Shown piece by piece: positions 57,801 to 64,000 of a stretch of DNA of 64,000 bases; position 1 is the stretch's first letter, and each line of letters begins with the position of its first letter. The position numbers and the translations under genes were made by a program. Source of the stretch: Acorus gramineus (taxonomy: Eukaryota > Streptophyta > Magnoliopsida > Acorales > Acoraceae); NCBI GenBank assembly GCA_030737835.1, contig CM060847.1, forward strand, positions 2,880,484 to 2,944,483. The letters are read 5' to 3'. A model generated the notes under the pieces. The model ran no database searches, had not been told where the DNA came from, and worked only from the letters and a program-made list of their open reading frames with translations.

Positions 57801-59244
57801 GACTGCCGTTAACAAACACAATCTATGGCCATCACCTTCAACGACGCAATCAAGGAGGAAAGTCAATGGCCATGGTCTGGTTTCCACCAACTTTTCCTAC
57901 CCTACGCCGCCAAATTCAGGATTCAAGCCAAAAACTTAAAAGATGCCTTAAAAATTTAAAGTTATTTATAATGAGGAATGAAAAAGAAAATAACATAATT
58001 TAAAAATCAAAAGTGTTAAACTCCAAAAAAAAAAAAGTTTAAATCACTAGGACTGCAGTAAACAAACACGATCTACGGCCATCACCTTCAACGACGCAAT
58101 CAAGGAGAAAAGTCGATGGCCATGGTCTGGTTTCCACCAACATTTCCTACCCTACGCCGCCACATTCAGGATTCAAGCCAAAAATTTAAAATATGCCTTA
58201 GAAATTAATGTTATTTATAATGAGAAATGGAAAAGAAAATGACATAATTTAAAAATCAAAAGTGTTAAAACTATAAAAAAAAAAAAACAAAAAAAGTTTA
58301 ATTCGCTAGGACTGCAGTTAACAAACACAATCTATGGCCATCACCTTCAACGACGCAATCAAGGAGGAAAGTCAATGGCCATGGTCTGGTTTCCACCAAC
58401 TTTTCCTACCCTACGCCGCCAAATTCAGGATTCAAGCCAAAAACTTAAAAGATGCCTTAAAAATTTAAAGTTATTTATAATGAGGAATGAAAAAGAAAAT
58501 AACATAATTTAAAAATCAAAAGTGTTAAACTCCAAAAAAAAAAAAAGTTTAAATCACTAAGACTACAATAGACAAACACGATCTACGGCCATCACCTTCA
58601 ACAACGCAATCAAGGAGAAAAGTCGATGGCCATGGTCTGGTTTCCACCAACTTTTCCTACCCTACGCCGCCACATTCAGTATTCAAGCCAAAAACTTAAA
58701 AGATGCCTTTGAAATTAATGTTATTTATAATGAGAAATGGAAATGAAAATGACATAATTTAAAAATCAAAAGTGTTAAGCTTTAAAAAAAAAGTTTAAAT
58801 CACTAGGACTGCAGTAAATAACACAATCTATGGCCATCGCCCTCAATGATGCAATCGAGGAGGAAAGTCAATGGCAATAGTCTAGTTTCCACCAACTTTT
58901 CCTACCCTACGTCGCCACATTCGGGATTCAAGCCAAAAACTTAAAAGATGCCTTAAAAATCAATGCTATTTATAATGAGAAATGAAAAAGAAAATGACAT
59001 AATTTAAAAATCAAGTGCGCCAAACTACAAAAAAAAAAGTTTAAATCATTAGGATTGCAATACATAAACACGATATACGGCCATCACCCTCAATGACGCA
59101 ATCGAGGAGAAAAGTCGATGGCCATAATCGGGTATCCACCAACTTTTCCTACCCTACTACGTCACCACATTCGGGATTCAAGCCAAAAACTTAAAAGATG
59201 CCCTAGAAATCAATGCTATTTATAATGAGAAATGAAAAAGAAAA
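54875..59244. repeat. Tandem array of ~250-bp units with dimeric higher-order structure
   Basis: Eighteen units are marked by the anchor TACCCTACG...CGCCAC/AAATTC at 54875, 55126, 55355, 55602, 55858, 56111, 56371, 56624, 56884, 57135, 57391, 57641, 57898, 58148, 58407, 58658, 58903 and 59150 (spacing 229-260). Between 55602 and 58658 two types alternate strictly. Type A has CGCCACATTCAGG, GAGAAAAGTCGATGG and AATGGAAAAG; type B has CGCCAAATTCAGG, GAGGAAAGTCAATGG and GAATGAAAAAG. Type B recurs every 507-513 bases. Outer units are more diverged (ATTCGGG, TACGTCGCC). Each unit has an A-run of variable length. No open frame runs through the array. Confidence 0.95.
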
Positions 59245-59879
59245 TAAAATATAATGCATGCTTGTATTAAAATTTTAAAGTATATGTCAAATCCATAGTT
59301 TTCTCTCCAGGTAAATTATAGATCTTTTGGTAAATACAACATTTGATATTGAATTTTCTGTTGGTCTAGCTCTGTAATAAACTTGATTTCTCAATATCTT
59401 CTGCAATTTAATGGTCAATTGGAGATTTCAATGAGAAGTAACATTATCAAGTGGATTTGAAAATCATTAACAAGGAATCTCTCTTTCAATTCAAACCATA
59501 TACCAATATCCAATCCATTCACCAGTTGTTACACTTTATGAACTTCATCGTAAAATCTCAAAGAACAGAGATATCATCAATCTAAGTAAATTAGCAAGTC
59601 AGAACACAAAATGCTCTTTTTCTACTTATAACATGCAAAATATGACTTCCTTCAATAATTACTTGAGTTTTTAACCCAACATACAAAATGTATATTCTTA
59701 CTCTAATGCATGCAATATACATATAACTCATAACTCTAATGCTTCTGGCTGATTTTTCTATCGACTATACAATACATCTCAGGAAATATGCTTAATTGGA
59801 GTTGGTTGTTGTCATATTACTGAGCCTGTCAATAATTATTACAAGGTGTCATCATCAACTTGCGTCTCATATGATAAAA
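59245..59879. other. AT-rich sequence between array and leader-like region
   Basis: No gene or repeat is visible; it may be part of a long first intron of the minus-strand unit. Confidence 0.35.
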
Positions 59880-60169
59880 ACTTAAAAATGCTTCAATAGG
59901 TCAAGGAAGAAATCTAACCTAAAAACAAGACCTAAGTGAGGAACAAATCGCAGAAAAACTAACCCATCAGAAGAAGAAAAAACCAACCAAATAACAAGAT
60001 CCAAATGAAATACAGGTCTGAAATCCCAAAATTAAATTAAAAAATCAGGAAATCGAACCTAAAAAACAGGATCCAAATAAGGAACAAATAGCAGTAGAAT
60101 CAACCCGAATTAGACCTAGATCTGAAATCCCAAAATCAAATTAAAAAAATCAGCAAATCAAACCTCAAA
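59880..60169 (-). repeat. Degenerate ~110-base direct repeats, intron-like on the minus strand
   Basis: Two to three copies contain AGGAACAAAT(C/A)G(C)AG and CTGAAATCCCAAAAT(T/C)AAATTAAAAA. Read on the minus strand, it is T-rich with TTTTGGGATTTCAG motifs, like plant leader introns. Similar text occurs inside the CACTA element at 20880-21080. Confidence 0.45.
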
Positions 60170-60455
60170 ATTCTCATTGTAATCATTACCGACCTCAATC
60201 TCTCTATCCAACGAAGCCCTTCAATTCCCACAAGAAAAAAAAAAAAAACACAGGAATTCAACAACTGCAAAAACAGATTAAATCAGAAAAACAAAGAGCA
60301 CTCATCGGAGGAGGAAGACCTGGAAAAGGACCAGCAGAGAGAGAGCTGTCAGAAAAGACGCATCGACGACGACATCGGCCGCGAACGGCGGACTCGTATG
60401 AGATGTGAGAGAGACTTAACAATGGAAACTAATTCTCGTATCTAGGGTTTATATA
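60170..60455 (-). promoter_or_regulatory. Candidate minus-strand promoter and 5' leader
   Basis: On the minus strand TATATAAACC (60455-60446) is followed by CCCTAG, then a C/T-rich leader with GTCGTCGTCGATG and CTCTCTCTCTGC, and splice-like TTTTCCAG and TTTTTGCAG sites. The composition is typical of a plant 5' leader with introns. Short upstream frames occur but no long coding frame starts here. Confidence 0.4.
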
Positions 60456-60631
60456 GATTTGATTGGAACAGCAAAATAAAATAGAGCCGTTGTGATGGAT
60501 ATTCTAAGATTTTCGTGTGAGTAAATCGGGACCGTCCATCATAATTAGCCAGTCTGTTTAATGAGAGCGATTTCTTGAAGACCAAGTAATGTTTTTTTTT
60601 TCTTTTTTTTGTCCGTTAATTAAAAACTTTT

Positions 60632-60890
60632 GGGATTTTTAGTTTTAAGTCCCTACAAATCATCATATATTATCGATCCCTCCCTGGTTTTAGTCTCTAG
60701 ATTTAAATGATAGTTTTTTTTAGTCCCTGAGAGGGACCTATCCATAAATTATTTAATTTACTTTTTAATCCCTGTGAGGGACCTATCCATGAATTATCCT
60801 TTAAATCGGGGGACTAAAACCTAAATACGAAGAAGAGAGGGATCGATCACTAAATATGATGGTTTGTGGGGACTTAAAACTAAAAATTCC
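60632..60890. mobile_element. Inverted-repeat element, family C, with 9-bp target duplication
   Basis: The 259-base element has a left end GGGATTTTTAGTTTTAAGTC and a right end GGGGACTTAAAACTAAAAATTCC in inverse. The flanks AAAACTTTT at 60623-60631 and 60891-60899 are a perfect 9-bp duplication. The interior carries TTTTAGTCTCTAG, GAGAGGGACC and GAGGGATCGATCACTAAAT blocks. It is non-coding and probably Mutator-type. Confidence 0.85.
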
Positions 60891-60899
60891 AAAACTTTT

Positions 60900-61184
60900 A
60901 TTTACTTATTTTGAATTGCAATATTAAGCCGAACCAAACGCAGCTAAATGAATTCAAGATGGAACATATTGTAAACTTTCTTTCTTTGTTTTTTTCAAAT
61001 GCTTTTGTGAAAACCTGTGAACCACAAGACCTCCTCATGTTGCAAACAAAGGCACTTTGGGTGGTTGATATTTCAACCATAACAATAAGAAGCGAAGTCC
61101 TGCTGCTTGCCTGCTTCATTCAATTATTGATTTTATTGTTCTTTGTTAATCAGCTAATTTGAACCCCTCCCCCCCTTTGAGCAG
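60900..61184. other. Sequence upstream of the LBD exon
   Basis: A weak open frame (60911-61162) has no motif. No LOB-domain cysteine block is visible on either strand. A pyrimidine tract with CCCCCTTTGAGCAG ends it and forms the exon acceptor. Confidence 0.45.
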
Positions 61185-61454
61185 CAACTGCCTGTCGAAC
61201 AACGTACAGACGCTGCAAATTCAATCTCTTTCGATGCTTATTCACGCGTACAGGACCCCGTCTATGGTTGCGCGGCAATCATATACCATCTACAACAACT
61301 GATTTACATGGTGGAGTGCGAGCTCTACAGGACCCAGGCACAGCTCACCATCTACAAAACTCAACAGACAGAACTGATCCAAACAGCAGAGGCTGCATTG
61401 TTCAATGTCCATCACCAACAGCAAGAACACTTGTCACATGAATCGTTTTCTTAG
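61185..61454 (+). pseudogene. Orphan second exon of an LBD (LOB-domain) transcription factor
   Basis: After the acceptor GAGCAG the frame is open for 89 codons to TAG at 61452-61454. It begins QLPVEQRTDAANSISFDAYS, then has VQDPVYGCAA, the hallmark of the end of the LOB domain, and a coil HLQQL..M..ECEL......L with the L-x6-L spacing. A Gln/His-rich tail (HHQQQEHLS) follows. LBD proteins are plant-only nuclear DNA-binding factors in organ and root development. The first exon, with the CX2CX6CX3C zinc block, is not found within several kilobases upstream. The exon is therefore either a relic, captured or separated by a very long intron. No internal stop or shift is seen. Confidence 0.8.
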
Positions 61455-61926
61455 ATTTTTATCAAGAGGTACCTCTGCTGGCCAGGCCCGTGGGCCCATC
61501 TGCCATCCCATAGCTGCCTTATCTTCTAATTATATATAATTTTTATGTAAAAATTAATTTTTTTTAATTTTATGTAATTTTTATTTGAGTTGAGTTTATA
61601 TTAACTAAATGATTGACATATATGTAATTTTTAACTTAGGTGAGCTATACATTTTATGTAGTGGTACAACAATCTTATCTCAATTTACCTTTTCTTTTTG
61701 TAACATATGGATAAAAGTAGATGTTTTTTCTATAATAAATATAATACATTCAACCATGTACCATACATTTTTATGATTTAAATTTTAGTGTACCAAATTA
61801 GCTTTTTTTTCAAAAAATGTATATATTAGGCTGTACAGCCCATATGTCTGAAGCCCACGTCCGGCCCGTTCGGACCAGAGCGCCTAGACGGGCCTATGTA
61901 CTGGGTTTTTCCATGGGTTTTTTTTA
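61455..61926. other. Sequence between the LBD exon and a hAT-like element
   Basis: AT-rich, with a GC-richer patch (61835-61900, GGCCCGTTCGGACC) of unknown origin. No gene. Confidence 0.4.
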
Positions 61927-62460
61927 TAGGGCTGCAACTCGGGTTGGGTTGGATTAGGATTGAGTAGTTTAAAATTTGGATTGAGTTTTAGGGTTGAGTA
62001 GTTTGAAATTTGGGTTGAGTTTGGGGACTCAACCCAAATTTTGGACCAAACTCAACCCAAATTTCAAACTACTCAACCCTAATCCGACCCAACCCGATTT
62101 TCAACCCGAATTGGACCAACCCGAACCCAACCCGTAATTAAATAAACCAACCCGACCCAACCCGAATTTCTCACATGATGTGCAAATTAAATAAATAACC
62201 CCAACCTAACCCGTAAGATTAACTAGGTTTACCTAAAATTTGGACTATCCATATTAGAAGCTACAGAATGAATGCCATGATCTTTTTTTAAAACTATTAA
62301 TTTACGGGTTCGGGTTGGGTCGGGTTGTGAGTGAGGCCAACCTGATTTGTGAGTCAACCTGAATTGACGAACCCGAACCCGATTTGATCAACCCAACCCA
62401 TGTAAAAATTGAGTTCAACCTATCGGATTCGAGTTCAACCCGACCCAAGTTGCAGCCCTA
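61927..62460. mobile_element. hAT-like MITE, copy 2
   Basis: The left end TAGGGCTGCAACTCGGGTTG and the right end CCCAAGTTGCAGCCCTA pair perfectly over the first 12 bases, the same ends as the 42549-43112 element. The interior is rich in CAACCCGAACCC and its inverse. Flanks TTTTTTTA and GTTTTTTC match at 6 of 8 positions, consistent with a decayed 8-bp duplication. Confidence 0.8.
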
Positions 62461-64000
62461 GTTTTTTCCAAGGGTCCCTCTAATTACACTCCTTATTTGT
62501 GTGGTGCACACTCTTATATTTACACAACTAACATAAATTCATTATGTTCTTTAAACACCCCCTCATATATAAAGGAGGATTAGGTTTTCTATGCACACCC
62601 CCTTTGAAGACATTTTGAAAATACAAGCACTCTAGCTTTCTCTATCACTCCCTCACGGTCGCGTGCTCTCCCTCACTGTCCACTCAAGGCTTTCCCTCTC
62701 CATCAACACTTGCCATCTCGTGCCCTCCCCCTCTGTCAACTTCCTGTGCTCCCTCTCACCGTTCACTCCCGTCTCGTGCTCTCCCTCATGTTTACTCCTG
62801 TCTCGAGCTCTCTCTTCGTCGAAATCTTGTCCCTTGCTCTCCCCCTCTGACAATATATCACACCTCTTGTCTTGGTGTTAGATTTCTTGAAAGATATGTA
62901 TCGATTTTGTAAAACCGTATTTTTTTTTTTTTTTGTGATTCATCTCACATGTTTCCAATTTTAAATTTATATTTTTAAAAATGCTCATTTTCATAGATTG
63001 ATTGTCACATGTTCATTGAAAGGGTTACATATTCTTTTTGCATCTGAACTTATATATTATTGTGAGTTATGTGTTAAGGGTTCTTTTTTTGAAATGTTTA
63101 AATGTTTGAACCACCTAGAAAAATGAAGAATGGGCTCATGCTGCTAGTAATGACACTGCCTGTGTCAAAATATATCATATTTACCGACATCTCTATTATC
63201 AACGGTGTCAAAAATTTAATGAATATCCAAACAATTATTATATTGAAACACCTAGAAAAAAGTGTTTGAAAGTACTGGCTGATGCGTCGACTAACCTTGT
63301 GTTGAGGCATTCTATTCCACTAAATATCACTTATGTCGATGAGTATACTGAACATGCAGTTTCACTATCTATCTATTTTGACATTAGAATAGTCGGATAA
63401 GAAACATTCACTCGATACTCCAAATGTCAAACTTGTTCCAAAAATGTCATATTTAGTTTTATGTTATTGTTGATAGAATTGATGTAGAAAGAATGGGCCA
63501 GCATCAATAATATATGTATTGAACCGTTTATATAAAGGTGTGTGCATCATTACTTATTATAAATAGATCTTTTCAAATTATATCTAATAGGGGTGTGCAC
63601 CAGAAAATAAAGGATGCAATTAGAGGCACCCTCTTTTTTTATCCGATCCCGTTTGCCAGAAATATGACCTCTCAATTTGAGTGCACGTGTAAATCTGTCA
63701 ACAGATCAGATGCGCTAATGTCCGTATCGATATTAATTTTTAGATTTCAATCTCTTTAGATACGGATCTAGATATTTTTTTTTATATAATTGACGTATTT
63801 AAATATTAACATTAATTTGAATAATCAAGTGAAATATTAGAAAAAATAGAAAATTAAAATTAAAATTTTAAGATTTATTATGTCTTTCAAATATCATAAA
63901 TTAAAAATTATTATAAATTAAAAATTTAATAGTAAAATAGTATATCATGATTATAATTAATCATATAAAATAACAAATTTAAAAATATTTGATATATATA
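62461..64000. other. CT-rich then AT-rich sequence, no gene seen
   Basis: At 62635-62860 there are loose repeats of CTCGTGCTCTCCCTC text. A TAGGGGTGTGCAC end at 63589 looks like the start of another hAT-like element running to or past the window edge, since its interior resembles 24715-24870 in inverse. No credible coding frame. Confidence 0.4.

Noticed and set aside
54875-59244. Regularly spaced repeats, CRISPR-like at first sight
   Set aside because: The repeat unit is the whole ~250 bases with no unique spacers, in a plant nuclear setting; it is a tandem satellite-like array.
62663-62881. Ser/Leu/Pro-rich open frame
   Set aside because: Produced by loose CT-rich repeats; both strands are open here, with no domain or splice context.

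Overview
The window is nuclear DNA of a flowering plant, most likely a monocot outside the grasses (an inference from protein style, not from a search). Signs of a plant nuclear genome are GT-AG introns, short GC-rich exons in a very AT-rich background, plant-only families (PR-10/Bet v 1, LLM-type B-GATA, LBD) and dense plant transposons (Copia LTR, LINE, CACTA, and small hAT-, Mutator- and Tourist-type elements). I see no tRNA, rRNA, CRISPR array or prokaryotic feature.

Layout. (1) 2.6-24.4 kb: five PR-10 (Bet v 1 fold) genes in tandem on the + strand. Each has two exons and one phase-1 intron at the same codon. Genes 1-2 and genes 3-5 form two sequence groups, so the cluster grew by at least two rounds of local duplication. 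Spacers hold small transposons, two retroposed inserts with target-site duplications and a 3.4-kb non-autonomous CACTA element. (2) 27.4-32.4 kb: an importin-alpha gene with nine intact coding exons and a tenth reduced to its last 18 codons. (3) 33.5-40.4 kb: a 5'-truncated LINE, several inverted-repeat elements and a small capsid-like retroelement fragment. (4) 40.9-41.6 kb: a compact three-exon GATA factor with an LLM motif. (5) 42.3-43.1 kb: Tourist-like and hAT-like miniature elements. (6) 45.7-51.5 kb: a complete but frameshifted Copia retrotransposon with LTRs of about 95% identity and a perfect 5-bp target duplication. (7) 51.5-60.5 kb: a weakly supported minus-strand transcription unit, containing a tandem array of ~250-bp units whose core alternates two unit types (about 510-bp higher-order period). 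(8) 60.6-64 kb: a small Mutator-like element, an orphan second exon of an LBD transcription factor, a second hAT-like element and featureless AT- or CT-rich sequence.

The intact protein genes are ordinary housekeeping, defence or regulatory loci: ligand-binding PR-10 proteins, nuclear import, and a GATA regulator. They do not form a common pathway. The most unusual points are the damaged importin-alpha exon whose loss keeps the reading frame, the dimeric satellite-like array close to a promoter, the orphan LBD exon, the intron-like gag-pol spacer of the Copia element, and several inverted-repeat families that can be bounded to the base by their target-site duplications.
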